DNA from: Phalacrocorax aristotelis
Taxonomy: Eukaryota > Chordata > Aves > Suliformes > Phalacrocoracidae
DNA length: 64,000 nt
Reading direction: 5' to 3'
NCBI RefSeq assembly: GCF_949628215.1
Contig: NC_134277.1
Location: 32,935,058-32,999,057, forward strand
The translations under genes were made by a program, and so were the position numbers. Position 1 is the stretch's first letter; each line of letters starts with the position of its first letter. Positions 47,591 to 61,609 of the stretch are shown here, piece by piece. The notes below the pieces were generated by a model, which was not told the origin of the DNA, did no database searches, and worked only from the letters and a program-made list of their open reading frames with translations.

Positions 47591-50500
47591 ATGTTTTGCA
47601 TGCAGATGAGACTGTCGTCAGGTACAAAGCCTTAACGAGGCTGCAGACAAGTAAAAGCACTTTCCTACAAGAGGGTGATGAACTGAACGTTACTAGCAAT
47701 CGTTTGCCAGACTGGTGTACTCTGTTAAAAATAGAAAATACTAAACATAGCAGGAATTTAGAAAGAAAAGTATTGCATGCAAGCAACTAATGCAAACAAT
47801 AGTATTAGGTGAATGTGTATGTTAAGATCATGAGCTTTTTTGTTATGGTGGAAATAAAATGGAGGATATAGTGAGTGCTTATTTTGTTAGCTACAAAACT
47901 GTCATATAGCATTATATTTTGGCATCAAGCATGTTGAAAGATCCAAAAACACTCAATACAAGTTAGGACTCAAATGTCTACTTTTTTAAGAAGAAAGAAC
48001 TCTCATGGAGTTCAACTGAAATTGCGAATGAGGCAGGATCTAGCCTGCTGAAGAGTAGCTGCACCATTCATTGAAATGCAGTTAGTTAAGGCTGGAAAAA
48101 TAATGGACTTAGTACATGGCATTAGAAATATTAAATCAAATTGGAACTGCATTTTTGCACACCAAGACAAAAGTCTCAACAAAATAAAAACGTATTTCAC
48201 CAGAAGAAACAGATTACACTGATTCTTGGTTTATGTACTCCATGCTACCTCCCTCCTGCCAAATGGCCAGTCCTTATCCAAGCATTTTAAGTAAATTATC
48301 AAAAGAACACTCAACGGACAAAGCACAACTCATATGGTACAGATAATAAACATGTATATAAAACACTTTTAAATGTACTTTTTTTTTTTCCATTTCTAAT
48401 TGTAAACTATAATCTACATACTTTCCATTTTTTTGTATGACTTTTTGGAACAATTCTCTTAAAATTGGACCATTTTAATTTAAAAAAGTAATGATAACAA
48501 TTGACGTTGTTTCTTGGGATCTACTATTCATTAAAATTGTTTTTTTCTTTTCCACACATGGTCTACTGGCCAGCTTTTGCATTGTTCTGTGCCACAGGCT
48601 GTAAAGTTTTATACAGTATTTCTTTGTTTCAAGGATAACTGTTTAGAAAAACAGAAGGAAAATATTCTATTTCTTTTTAAGTATATGGAATGCAAATTTT
48701 TCTTTTTTCTTAGATTGTATTTGCAGGAGAAACATAAAAAAAGGAAAACTGATTTTGGCTGAAGTCTTTAAAAGAGCCGAAGAAAATCAGCTGTCCAATT
48801 TAGTTGGTTCACAAGGATGGTTTAGTTTCTATCAGCTTTACATTTGTCTGAAAAAGACAGCCACTAAAGCAAGGCACTATTTTTCATTACAGGCCAAGAG
48901 TCTGAGGCTATGGAAGCCACAAAAAATTACGCAAATTATTCAGAGACTACAGATACAGCAAAATATTTGACGCACACATGACAAGTATTTAAATGTTATT
49001 TGTTACTCTTTTTTAAATGGAAGAGTAAACAGAGCACGGATCCAATTTTACTGCATTTCCCAACGCTTTTTCAATATTGGAGGGCCAGGGGAGATTGCTA
49101 GATGATTATATAAAGTACATGTAGGTACTTTTGTACTGAACTTCATAACCTGTATTTGACTAAAGAATGTGTTTCAGAAAGGCACTGAAATGTGAAGGAA
49201 GACTTCCGCAGATGCAGAATCCATCTCTTATGCTAATTTGGACATTCACCCTTGCTATTAAGAATGTATGTCTCATCTGTAGTCTGAAGGTTTGGGGTTT
49301 CATTTTTTGGCCGCAAAAAGATTTCTTATCTATAATACTACCTGGTACTTTCCCTTGTAAAGGTACAGGCATGCTATGTTTCAGTAATTTCTAAGTCTTC
49401 TTTTATTTGTCTCTCATTTATCACTGTTCAGTCTCTCAGACAGCTACCAAGCTACTCAGCTGAACACAAAGGAGTTATTTTTGTCTCTATGGTATGAGGC
49501 CTACTATATACAGAGTACAAAACATCGAGGCATTCATGACAAAAATCTAATTTATGAACAGTGCTGTCAAATTCTCAGCAGTATCCAAGTGAGGAATACC
49601 TTAATAATAAGAATTATATGTGTCCCCACCTTTTACAAACTTTGCTTCATCATGCAAATAGATACTGCTGGAAAATTAATTAGTTGAGGCAGGCCCCCCT
49701 CACCCCTGGTTTTGACATATAAAGATCATATAACAAGAAATGTGCCCGTTTCAGGCTGGTTTATGATTTTTCATTGGATGCTCGCCATTTCTTCCTCGGC
49801 ACAGTCCAGTTATGCATTCTCTCTAGAAACATCTTACAGTCAAAATTCCAGAATCATTAGACTGATTTCATTGAAATGTCCTGGTTTATGAATAAGTAAT
49901 ACAGACATTGTCTTTGATTCTAAAGCTAGACACATATCGGAAGGGAGGCTGATGCTTCCATGGACATGAAACTAATGTGTTCCTAGAACTTGTGGGATGA
50001 ACGTTGGGTGTCATTTCATGTGAACTGGGGGCAAGGTTACATGTTCAGGCAAGTACTGTGGTTTCAGACGAAAATTTCCATCCCCTAGAGGTATATTTCT
50101 TCCACATTTCATCAGGGCAAACTCTTGAATCTGCAGAAGGCCTTAGCAGTGATACTGGTGCCCCACATACCAGCAGCAGAGTGCAGCCGTCCAGGTGCAT
50201 ACCAAGGAATAAAGGTAGTGAATGCTGACATTTTAAACCACTTAAGGGTACATATAGTTGCTCCTCGTGTTTCAGAAGTGCTGTAGAAGTCACCAAGGAG
50301 TAAAAAAAAAAACTTTACTAATAAACAAGGATTAAAAAGAAAGATTGGAAACTAATTAGAAAACTGGAGACACAATATAGTGAATAAAAAGATGGAGCAT
50401 ACTATTAAATAGGGTTCCAAATAGTTGCACATCGTTACTAGTCACTTTCATATCAAATTATGAGCTCTACCTCAACCATTTCATAGAAATCTATGACTTA

Positions 50501-53500
50501 AATCCAAAAGAAGCCTGAGTCCTTGGGGTTTTTTGCTATTTCTGTAACTTATTTATCATTCCAGGCCAGTTCTCCACATAGGAGGTAACTCCCCACAAAT
50601 CACACTGCTTGTGAAGTAGCTAAAAGAAGGACGAGGCCAAAGCACAGAGCTGTGCTGAGGGAAAGTCTGTTGGGAGAAGGACTGATATGCACAGGGCAGT
50701 AGCAGAGGGAGGCCACGGAGCAGTGAAGCCACTTCCTGAACCGTAGGGGCTCCAGAACTTTCCTCCTCATCCGAAGTAGACGCCGAAAAGGACACCAGGA
50801 AAAGAAACACTGACACTCTGCAAAGTTACCTGAATCAGTCACAGCTGTGAGTGTGGGCTCTACATGGTACAGTGTCAACCTTTCTTTATCCATGATTATG
50901 TATCTCCTTGTCCAACAGAGAAATTGCCTGTTAGCAACAGTCCTTATACTGCAGAGGAAAGAGGAAACGGCAGGGGAGAATAGCTTGGTGAGAGCAGTGG
51001 CAAAGGTGAGGGGAAAAGCTTGCAAAACCTATGATGTAAGTTATATTGAAATGTTGAGCACTATAGTTCTTACTGACTCAGCAGATATGGTTGGGCCCTT
51101 GGTATGGCCGAGAATTGGACCATCGCTTTAAGGACCAGCTTTAGACTCCTAATTTTGAAAAAGTATTGGAAATGTTGGCTTAAATATCAAGAATTTATGA
51201 AGCATTTTGTACAGATGGCAATATAGCCTACTGCCATGAGCTCTTTCAGTTTAGTCAACAGATACATAATGAACAACACACTACAGGAACCACAGATTCT
51301 ATTTTTAGTTTATTTTTTATTTTGTTTTTTTCCTGTCTTAGTATTTTGCTAGTAGAGAATTTAAAGCGATATTGTATACTTCTGCAAACACAGAACCAAA
51401 TTTCACTCAAATACACACCTGTAGCCCTATTTAGTAAAGAACTTCAATTCTCATCTTCTGGCTTTCTGTGCAATTTTTTTTGCCTGTCACGTTTCTTTTC
51501 CCTATTGTTACTACAGAGCCCATGGGGTGCCGTAAATGAAGATTCACCAGAATTCTCCATTGTAAGATCTTCCTTTTGTGCTGGCTTTTGTCCTGGCAGG
51601 AGATAAACCATCTCCTTCACTTTGTCTGGGACACAGATGGGTATGGGCAACATTCTTCCACTATTGAGTCATTAATCAAATGGATCTATTTTCCCACATT
51701 TTAGTGGCCTCCCTTTTTCAAAATTTTGTCATTGAGTAAAGTGTTGAATTTTTTCTATTTATGTAAGCCCGACCTTCTCCTAAACCAGCTTGAATTGATT
51801 AGTTCAGTGTCAATATTCTCTAAACCGTGCAGGTTTTCTACACTTTTAATAAAATACGGACACTCGAGAGCTTCTTGCCTCCATGGCTCATTGAAAGATG
51901 AAAATGGGCAAAACATAATGCAACAATAAAAAGCACTCAAGTATTGAAAAATATTTGTGAGTTTCAAAAATCTAGTGTTGTTATCTGAAATAGATGTAGA
52001 ACCATTCCTCATTCTTTCAGGCAGCTCCTAAAGGATATGTTTTGGGACACCATCTGGTGGATAAATGTAGTTAAAGCAAATATTTATATTTGCGAACAAG
52101 TTCTTTTTTTGTTTTTCTATGAAGTTCGTATTTGCTCAGATACCTTACAGTTTCCCTAGTTTTATCTTGTCTCATACTAAAGGAAAGTTAGCAGTACTAT
52201 TCTGATGCAAATCTTTCACAAGCATGGCCTCTGAGTAACCCAGACTGTGAAAAACCTTTGTGCTTAAAGCACTGAAGTGCAACTAATTTTGAATGTTGAT
52301 GATACCCATGGCTGCATTTCACTATTAACATTTTGGCATGTGCTTCTGGAGTATTTATCATGCTTTATTCACATCGTGGAGCAATCTCAAACCATATGAA
52401 CTAGGTTCCTTTTGGATGAGATTAAACTAGAAGATATGCTTCAAAAGCACACCTAATGCTCTCTAGGCACAGGACCAGGCTAGAAATACCCCAAAGTAAA
52501 CCTTCCTGAAATGTGTGGTTTGGATATTAAGCTCTCAGCACTAACTCTTTCATGCCACAAATCATTTCCTATTAGCCTGCACTACTTACTAATGCAGACA
52601 TCATTCACGTGGCTCACCTGAACCTACCTGCAGAGCAGAGACGACCTAGGTGGACTTTGTGAACCTGACCAGAAACTTCAGTCCACCCAGCAAAGCAAAA
52701 TTCAAAATGGAAACACAGATGTGTTTGAAGGTTTGTTATGTCACTCTAAGGTATATGATGTAGTAGATGAGTAAAAAGCCCTGGATCAAACCTGTCAAAC
52801 AGAGTCCAGAGAACATGCTTATTTTTTTCCTCGGTGTGATAGCATGAATGTTTTGAGAGTTTTCCTTAGAAGCAGGATATTCTACTGAATTTCTTAGCAT
52901 TTGGAAGATGGCATTACTGATATGTGTGTTATACATTTGCTTGAAAAATGCATTTTGTCTGCTACTTTTATATTTTCATGAAGCAAGCAAATACAGAAAT
53001 AGGGTGTCTTTTATACTTTTTTTTTTTTTGATAGAGACAGAGAAAGAACAGTGTCTGTGTGTAATTACAGCTAATATGCTGAAAATTTACTGATCTTTTG
53101 TGAGCTCGTCCTCCACAAAACCTCACACAATCATCCCCTTTCTAGGCCAACAAAATGAGTTTTATAGCCTGGACTTTTCCACATCATAAATGTAAAAATA
53201 AAGCAGTATTTTGGGAAATATTATTGACATCACTATATTTCTAACAAGCTATAATACATTGCTGTATGCTGGTTTCTAGGTTAAGCCTAGCTGTAAATTT
53301 GTAAGCACGTACAACCATGTAGTACTTTCACCTTATATGATACAATACAGAAGCTTAAAATATACAGACTGTAGATTTAAAACAAAGTAACCACAAATTC
53401 TCACAATTCAGAAAGCAGCAGTATTCCCGTAAAGAGAGGACATTTACTGGAATTGTTTTTACTAGGCACACCCAATTTTGACTTTTATGAGGTCAAGGTA

Positions 53501-53644
53501 AGTAGCACTGCTTTCTTATATTATTTTTAGCAACAAGCTTAACTATTCAAGCTTCATATTCATAACTTTTAGGATTAGTAATGCCTATCAGATTGATGCT
53601 TGCATTTAAATAGAGCTCTTAATTTTATTTTAAAAATATAAGAA

Positions 53645-54180
53645 AGGCTTTACTGGGTCAGGCCAATGGTCTATCACCAGTTTTCTGTCTCCACCAGTGG
53701 CAATAGGAGAGCCTATTCAACAAGAATAACAAGGCCAGGTGTTTTCAGATGTCCGTTCGTCTTTCACTTCCCACGATACAACGCTGCTGTGTTACGGATG
53801 CCAGAGGTCCATCCCTACCCTGTGGCGTTATTGTCCATCTATTTGTCTAATCGCTTTTTCAACCTGTTGACACAGTTTGCCTCTACAATCCCACGTGATA
53901 GCAAGTGCCAGAAGTCCACTACCTTGTGTTTAAAGAAATGTTTTATCTGTGTAAAACTGATATTGTATTATTTTAATTAAGTTCTCACATTACAGGATAG
54001 AGTGAACAGAAGTTCTGCCTTCACCTTTTCCACTGTGTTCATTACCTTGTAACCCTTCATCACTTTTCTTCCCAGCCTTCTCCTTTCACTGAAGGTGCTG
54101 AAGACTCCCAGCCTTTTTAGTCTCTCTTCATAAGATAGTTGCTCAATCCCTTATTCATTTAAGTTGCCCTTAGAGCTACA
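53645..54180 (-). repeat. CR1-superfamily (L3-like) LINE 3' end, about 535 bases
   Basis: On the minus strand the copy runs from GAGCAACTATCTTATGAAGAG near 54150 through AGACTAAAAAGGCTGGGAGTC and AAGGTTGACAAAGTGG-like words (degraded) to the terminus near 53645. There TAGACCATTGGCCTGACCCA matches the end of L3-like CR1 elements (GGACCATTGGTCTGACCCAGTATGGC). The intermediate region, with ACTTCTGGCACTTGCTATCA and AAAAAGCGATTAGACAAATA, also follows the family. It is an old, 5'-truncated copy with no coding capacity. The 104-codon open frame on the opposite strand (53666-53980) is an accident of this repeat. Confidence 0.85.
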
Positions 54181-56700
54181 TGTTGTTACACAGAATCCTA
54201 AGACATTTTTAACTTTTTTGAGAGCTTCTCAGCAAATTCTGGGATCCAAATGCCACACTGGTGAAAAGAAAACTGAAGGATTCCATATTATTAGTCTGAT
54301 AGTGCTTTTCTAGTAAGACAAGTTACTTTTCCTTATTGCTTATTCTGAAGGGCTCAAAAAAAATTTAATTCTGGAGAATATAGTTTGATTTTCCTCCTTA
54401 CTGATTTCAAGCTACTATTTTATATGTAATGCTATTCATTAACTTCAAATTTAAAATTTTGAGGGGTACCTTATTTTTGCTACACCAGACTAATATATTT
54501 AGCTGTGCTTCAGTAATACTTACAGTTTCCTCTAATGTGCTATTTGGTTATTCCTTTAATGCATTTATCTATCTACAGCCCTTTTAATTATGTTAGGCTC
54601 TTCTGGAATGTCTTTAAAGCTTTCCTCAAAGACTCTGAATCATATATATTCGTTGCCTTCTCTGACACGCAGTATTTTTCCTGCTCTGGCATCTTAGACA
54701 GAACACTGGTTTTGAAAACTTCCCTTTTGACTTTCATTTGAGGGTGTTTTTTCCACCTCATATGTTAGAGGTTTAGTTTTGCATTAGTAACAAGTATTAT
54801 GTACAAGTACAGAAGCTTATGGCCACAGGTAGCTATCTTCTTTTCTCCCAGGAGAAAAATACAAGCATTGTGCTGCTACTGATTTATAGAACACAAAGGC
54901 CTCATTCATTCTCATTTCAAGGTCATCGCTATGTGATCTTCTTGACAAGTTTGAACAACCTGCAGATAAACATCAAGAAGTCCTCATGAATAACAATGAC
55001 TAAACTGTCAAGACAGTAATAGTATGATTGAAGAGAGCATCCTCTAAATGCAACATGTACTAAGGAATGTGGAGAAAACTTCCACGCCTTAGAGTTGTGA
55101 TAAAATGGGATGTGCCATTTTTAATGTAATGGTGAACTGGATTACTGATCGGAATAAAGTCTTAAACGAATGGCTTATTTAGCCAAGAAGAGAGGGTTTT
55201 TGACATTCTGAATAAAGCAGAGTGATGTGTAGGAAACTCAGAGAATATAGTACTTTCTCTGGCTCCTTTGTTCCTCTGGGAGGCCACTGTATAGCATTCA
55301 GGGACATTCCTCGATGCTGCTGAGTTTCATATGAGCAGATTGACAGGATGCACAGTTTGGCACCGTTGTCTATTTCTGATCAGGATTACAAATAGCAGGG
55401 GTGGCAAAGATCCAAACTGACTTACGCTGGCAGTATAATTCGAGTAATTATTCAGGGAATTGTACTGCAAACACATTAAGTCCTTTACTTTCACGTGGAG
55501 TTCAAAATGCTGCAACAATCTCATGGTATGCGCACAACTGTGAGCTCCATGCTGCACACGTTGATTAGTAATGTGGTGAGGTACCATGTGAGACTGAGAC
55601 AAGAAGATACACACAGAAAGGTTCTAAACAGTGATAAACTGGGTTTATTTAATTCCTAGATAAATTTCATAGAAGTAGGACACATATGTGAAAATTGGAT
55701 GGTAAAGATTCCCATGCCCAGTACAACTAGGAATGTCATGTATACTAATTAAGCAAACAGAAACAAGAAAATAGTGTGTATGTATTTTTGAGGTACATAC
55801 AGTTCACAGTAGAACAGGTTTCCAGTCTCCGTGCCAGATAAGCCTAGTCAAACAGGATAATTGATTGGTTTTATGCACCATTGCACAGTGTCTAAAGGCA
55901 CTCATAATCTATGGTTGATTGCATTTTGAATATTGCCAAAATGAATACAATCCCCTCACTGTTGGACAAGATCATAATATTTATATTGACAACTGAGAAC
56001 TTCAAATAATACATAGTCCCATCATGTCTTTCCTATAAAATTAAGACTTTTATGTCTGAAATCAAAAACAGATTGCACAGTCCAAATAGTTAGGATTTTG
56101 TCAGCATTTTTCAATTAAAATTGCTTATTTGTATAAGTTGTGTCTTTGTCACATAAATATGAAAGTATATTCTCACAGTACGGACTTGGATTCAGTTCAA
56201 CTTCCAGTTTTTCTTCTATGTTCTTATAGTAAACTATCTGCCCTCTCAGAATGAGATATAAAGGAAATTCTTAGTTTGTGAGACTGAGAGAATACAATGT
56301 TCCCATTTAAAAACTGTTTGTCTCAAAAGTTAATATTAAATATGGAGACATCTTTCAAGAAGAATGACCAGATTCACTTTGACAAAGCACAGGCTGAGGG
56401 AGAGTATGTTCTCTCTCTGACAAAAACATCCTGCTTCCCAGCCAAAATTTGAAATAAAAAGTTCTTTCAAAATTTCTGATGGAACATGGAAACAATCATT
56501 ATATTCTATGAGTGTCTGAGTCAAGCAAGAATGTAGGATGACTTTTAACATACCAATTTTCAGACACTTCAAAAAATTATTCTCAGATTCAAACTTCACT
56601 GCATGCATTTAAGTATTTTTAAAGTTTTAAAAACTATTTTATTAAAATATCTTTAAATCCACTTTTTTTTTCCCAAATTGCCCTGCTATTTGGGCATAGA

Positions 56701-56800
56701 GTTGAGAGTCAGTAGATCTTAATTTTATTTCCATCACTGCCATTCTGTGCTTTTAGAATTCTGTGCTTTGAATTCTCCATGTCTAAAACACAGATAAAAA
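56701..56800 (+). repeat. MIR-family SINE fragment
   Basis: GAGAGTCAGTAGATCTTAAT, TTATTTCCATCACTGCCATT and CCATGTCTAAAACACAGATAA follow the MIR order: GGAGTCAGA..CTGGGTT, then TTCCAGCTCTGCCACT, then CCATCTGTAAAATGGGGATAA. A short internal duplication (TAGAATTCTGTGCTTT / GAATTCTCC) disturbs the middle. It is an old copy. Confidence 0.5.
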
Positions 56801-59800
56801 GAATCTCCTTGGTATAGAGCTTCAGAATTTATTGACCAAAGTATCTCTTCTCACGAACCAATGAGATTAATTTTGGTTGCTGGGCTTAACAAAAAAGCTG
56901 TAAGGTACCTAGACATCCTAGAACAGTTTTGAGACCTAAAATCGTTGATCTTTCTTTAAGGATATAGTTTAACAAGCTTTCACCTGCGTGGAAGGCAAGC
57001 AGGCTATCCCCGGCTGAGGCAAAGAGAGCACCGGCCACACTCATCTTTTTTTTTAAGGGACCTTTTTGTTGCTAACAAAACTTAAGCAAAATAAAAGTTA
57101 AAAAAAAAGTAAAAAAAAAAAATGTAAGTGGAATAGCCTCACCCTTAGATTTTGCTCATGGAAGGCTTAGATTGAAATTCCTCCTGCAGATCTGGCAGAG
57201 GAGTGGTTTGAGGCTCTCTGTACTCATTGCATTTGGGGCACAGAAGACCTTAGACGAAAGTAAACACAGAAAGTCTAATGCAACTGGCATGTTGTGCTGA
57301 TGCTGGAGAGTCTCTGGGACAAGGGAAGTCCCCTTGAGTACAGTGCCCCTGCCCAAAAAAGACCTCTGAATGTTCTCTTCATTCTTTACAGGCAGAGGAA
57401 AAGGGCAGTGGGCTGCTTTGGGCACCTAACTCCCACAGAAGTCAAAGCTGTAAATTGCATTTTCATTGCATTGCTAGCTTAGTTTAAAATCTGCCCTGCA
57501 AACTGACTTCAATTAATCCCCTTCTACGCACCTAATTTTTCCAGGGCATTGAGCATGGCAAGTTCACTCAAAATTCTGAATTTCTGTAAGGGAGAGGGTT
57601 TCCAGGAGTCAGGTACAGTTGTACTAGGTTTTATAACTCATGTCTCCCTTCTAAATCTAGATAAAGGTCTTCTGCTTTTGAGTGTTAGATAAAAAGGAGA
57701 TAATCTTTCCTGTGTGAAGAACGCCACTGAAGCGAGGCATTGCTTTCCCCTAATTTTCACAGTTACATTTCCTAATGGGATTGTTAAGACAGGGGCACTT
57801 ATTTCTGGTATTTTTTTATCTTACCTCTGTGTCTCTATGATTCCACAATTTAAATTTTTTCTTTCTTCTTGTCTACTGTCCCTCCAATATCCTTGTGACA
57901 CAAAATGTCATGGGCTATACAACATAAGTGATACTGGATCACTGATGTAAATGCACCTGCTGGAAGTAAGAGTATAATGAGAAGCCGCACAATTAAGAAC
58001 TTTGAAGACCAACAGAGAAGTCCTGAAGGCAATCAGACCATTGAGGATACAGGTGTGGTGCTGTGTTGTTGTTGGGAGGGCTGCAAAGGCACTTGTCTGT
58101 ACTGGCTGTTCTGCAAGGGCTGTGAGGTCTGACTGCCTTGCGGAGGTGACTGAGGATGCTTTGAGGTTATGGAGCACCATTTTAGAATTTTACTGTGGGA
58201 TGTCTCAGGTACCAGTTCCAGATATTCACGTGTCATTTTTGAAGTTCTGTGAGAATTCTGCAGAACTGCTTTCTACCTTTGTTGAAACTACTTCTAAAAC
58301 ATTCATTGGGGCTTCTTTGGTTCTTTTAGGCAGTATGGGGGAAGCTCAGAAAATTTTCAGGACATGGTGTTTAATTTTAGCACACATATTGTATGCCAAA
58401 GCTATTTATGTATGTGGTTAGCACAGTAATAGAGAGGGGGGGAAAAAAACCCAGAAAGCCAGTTGCAGTGAATGGCAGTTTAGCTTGTTCTTATTTGTGG
58501 TGAGTTTTTTTTTGCTAGTGATTATTTGGGAAAAAAACAGTATTTAACTACAATCCCATCTAACCAGGAGTTAAATATTCAGCACTACTTACTAGTGACC
58601 TAGGATTAGCATTATAAACCTTAAGATTTACTGGCAGCTATTAATGTTCTAATAGTACATGTTTTAAACCATTCTGAGAGTTAAGATGGTGCCATGTAAA
58701 AACCTTGCAGATATATATCCAGCTCCAGTAAATTCCCAACAATGGACTGGCAGACACAGGAAATCTGGTAGAAAACTAGCCCAGTGCAGACTAGGTAATA
58801 TTTTACTCCTGGCGCTACAGAATATTTTAATCAAGGCATTTATGTATATAAAGTGTAGTCTCAGAAGATGTGTACATTTTTTGTTGTCTTTCAAGCTGAA
58901 ACCAAGGACTAAATTTAAAAGCTATTCAGACATCTAGAGTTACAAGCAAGTGTCTAACTTCATCTTCCAAAACGCCTGGTATAAATCAGTTTTCTTAGTC
59001 AATCAGGTAGCTAAATATTCATTTTTAAGGTTTTTTTAAAAACTTACTAGAACTGCACCAAAGGGAAACTACAATACTGGAGAATTTTTTGAGATATCCC
59101 TAATTTTATCCTAAGCTACTGTATTTTTGCCTTGGGGGTGTCATTTACTAAGGCTGAAGAATGACTAAAATTTTTTAAGCTGGGTTCACAATTTCAACTT
59201 AGAAATGTGACTCTTTTTGCTTCCCACTTGGGCATTTTTGCAGTTCAGATAGAGGAGTCTGGAACAGGGTGTAAAAACTAAATTCCTGGACATAAAGAAT
59301 GAATTAGAAAGTAATAGAGACAAGAGGATTTTCAAAGGATGGATGTTACATTCTGAAAATCTGAAAAATTAAAGTGCATCAAATTGGGAACCAAAACTGT
59401 GTAAATATAGTGGTAGATAGTTTGGCATTAATTTCATGCAAAACATGTTCTTTGCTTAGATTTAAAAAATTGGGGAAATCAAGGATTACGGTTAATCTTC
59501 TAGATACACTAATTCCTTCCTGATTATGTGGAATAGTTTGACCAGGGTGGTTTTTATATATCTTACACAGTTACACTGAATAACTACTAAATATTACAGC
59601 ATTCTGCCTTCAATTGAATCTATGATTTTTTTGTTGTAACCAGGGAAAAAAACTTTGAGATAGAATAATCTGAAGGCAAATAAACCCCAGCTGTATTCTG
59701 AACTGTCTGACAAAATGGTGATGGTCCTGGAAAACAGAATTACAATGAAGAAGATCAAATTTATGCCACCAGTAAAAGATATTAAGAAAATAAAAAAAAT

Positions 59801-61573
59801 TACCAGAAGGCATCCACTCCATTTTGCAAAAGTATTTCAAAATAATGAACAATGTCCTTGTTGAACGGAATATTTTAAACATTTATGTGAAATACTTTGT
59901 TTCAAAGTAGTATTTTTTAAATCCAGAAGTTCAGCTCTTACAATTCTCCTTTCCATTCTCAAGTTACATAAGTTTCCTGGATCACTAGAACTTCCTAAAA
60001 ATGTTTGGCTTTAACAAAACAATATATTTGAGTAATATTTCCTAGGTGGAAATCTTCTTATCACCTTGAATAAGCTAAAATAACAAAAGCCAATGCTACG
60101 TATGTATGTGCATGTGACTAGAATTTTTTTTATCACATCAGACATATACCTTTTAATAGAAAATTATTCCTACTCATCAATATGCAGACACAGAAAACAG
60201 GGAGCTTCCTTATATCAATAACCTTTAACTAACAGCAAATCTTCTGTTTCCTCAAGGCAAACAATCAGGTAGCTCTGACACCTGCAGCTACTGGAAACAT
60301 TTGTCTAAGAAGGAATCAAACTAGTGGGAGCCGGGGGAAATATAAATACAGTAAATGAATTCAAAATACTTCAGCTGGTGCTTAGAAATAGTAGTTATGA
60401 AGTACTACTCTTTGCTAATAAAAAACCCGTAGAACTTGCCAAAAGTTAGCTTACTGGGGTGTTGGAGCAATTACCAAATACATTTAGAAGAGGAGAAAGC
60501 TGTATTATGGATTAAAGCATGTTTATAGACCAAACTATATGAAGGTAAAACAGCTCTCTTAAGGTGACAGTTGCTTTTAAGGTCTGCTGGTACACTTTAC
60601 AGAACAAATCTATCACTTTATTTTAAAAACACAGATATTTCTGTAGAAGTGGAATTGGGCTCTGCCCATATGTGATTTCATAACTGTCCACATCTTTTTA
60701 AAAAGAAATCACAAACTCAGCCTGGCAGGCATAAAAGCCAAATTCTCAAAGGTACCAATGTACCTAGAAGTCCAAGTAGTTATAAAAGCTCTCTATAATT
60801 CACATAGTCTGAGTAATTCCTCTGCATTTGAGTTCCAAAGAGTCCATATTGGATTCAAATCGTGCTCTGCTACAACGACTGTTACATGTTTGAGCTCCCT
60901 ACCACTTTAACAAACATACTCTCCAGTATTTTTCTCCCTGGTACAGTTCTGGGAACTTGAACTGTAGTTGTAGTTTGTTAGTCAAGGGCCTAAACAATGC
61001 CAATACTTATCAGTATACATACCATGCCTCTACATATTGTTGCAAGATCATAATATGAAAAATGAGAGCATGGGCATAAGAAAACTTTAATCGGAATTTA
61101 TTAAACTGTTCCTACGTGACAGTGAAATCATCATGCCTACCAGCTGTAGAAAAACTTCACAGGTCAATCACAACTACACAGCTTGTGAGAATCTTGCAGT
61201 TCATGAAGGTGCTCTTCAAGCACCTTCTCCAGCCCTTCATCATTCAACATTACCTGCTCCCTTTTTCTCAAGCATAAAAGCAAGAACAAAGAAACAGAAT
61301 CAGAAACAGTTGCGAAACACAATTATGCTAAACTCATTGTGCTGCTAATTGGCAATAACATAAAAAATTTATGAATGTGATTATTTGAACATAAGAGGAA
61401 AATAGTGGCCTTGATCTTGGTCTGTTCCAGGCCTAGATCCTATTTTCTGTGCAGGACAGTATTGTAATGGTGCCTTTTGCCATATACACAGATTCAAGAG
61501 ACAACTGAGAATTAATCCATTAATTGCCTTTGATACACTGCTGTGGTGTCCAGATGTCATCTGATCCCAGCTC

Positions 61574-61609
61574 TTTTAGTACCTTTAGCCACTTTTTAGT
61601 ACCTTTAGC
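61574..61609. repeat. 16-base near-tandem duplication
   Basis: TTTTAGTACCTTTAGC occurs at 61574-61589 and again, identical, at 61594-61609, with four bases between. It is a simple local duplication in intergenic sequence. Confidence 0.9.

Noticed and set aside
50600-51025. 141-codon minus-strand open frame ending near a GTAACT donor-like word
   Set aside because: The translation has no recognisable family, irregular hydrophobic patches and no conserved motif. It was considered as an upstream SOSTDC1 exon, but there is no evidence beyond the open frame.
53666-53980. 104-codon plus-strand open frame
   Set aside because: It is the reverse strand of the L3-like CR1 remnant, not a protein gene.
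58002-58421. 139-codon plus-strand open frame
   Set aside because: No recognisable domain, overlapping open frames on the other strand, and no clear splice or promoter context. It could be part of an unrecognised repeat, but there is nothing to support a gene.
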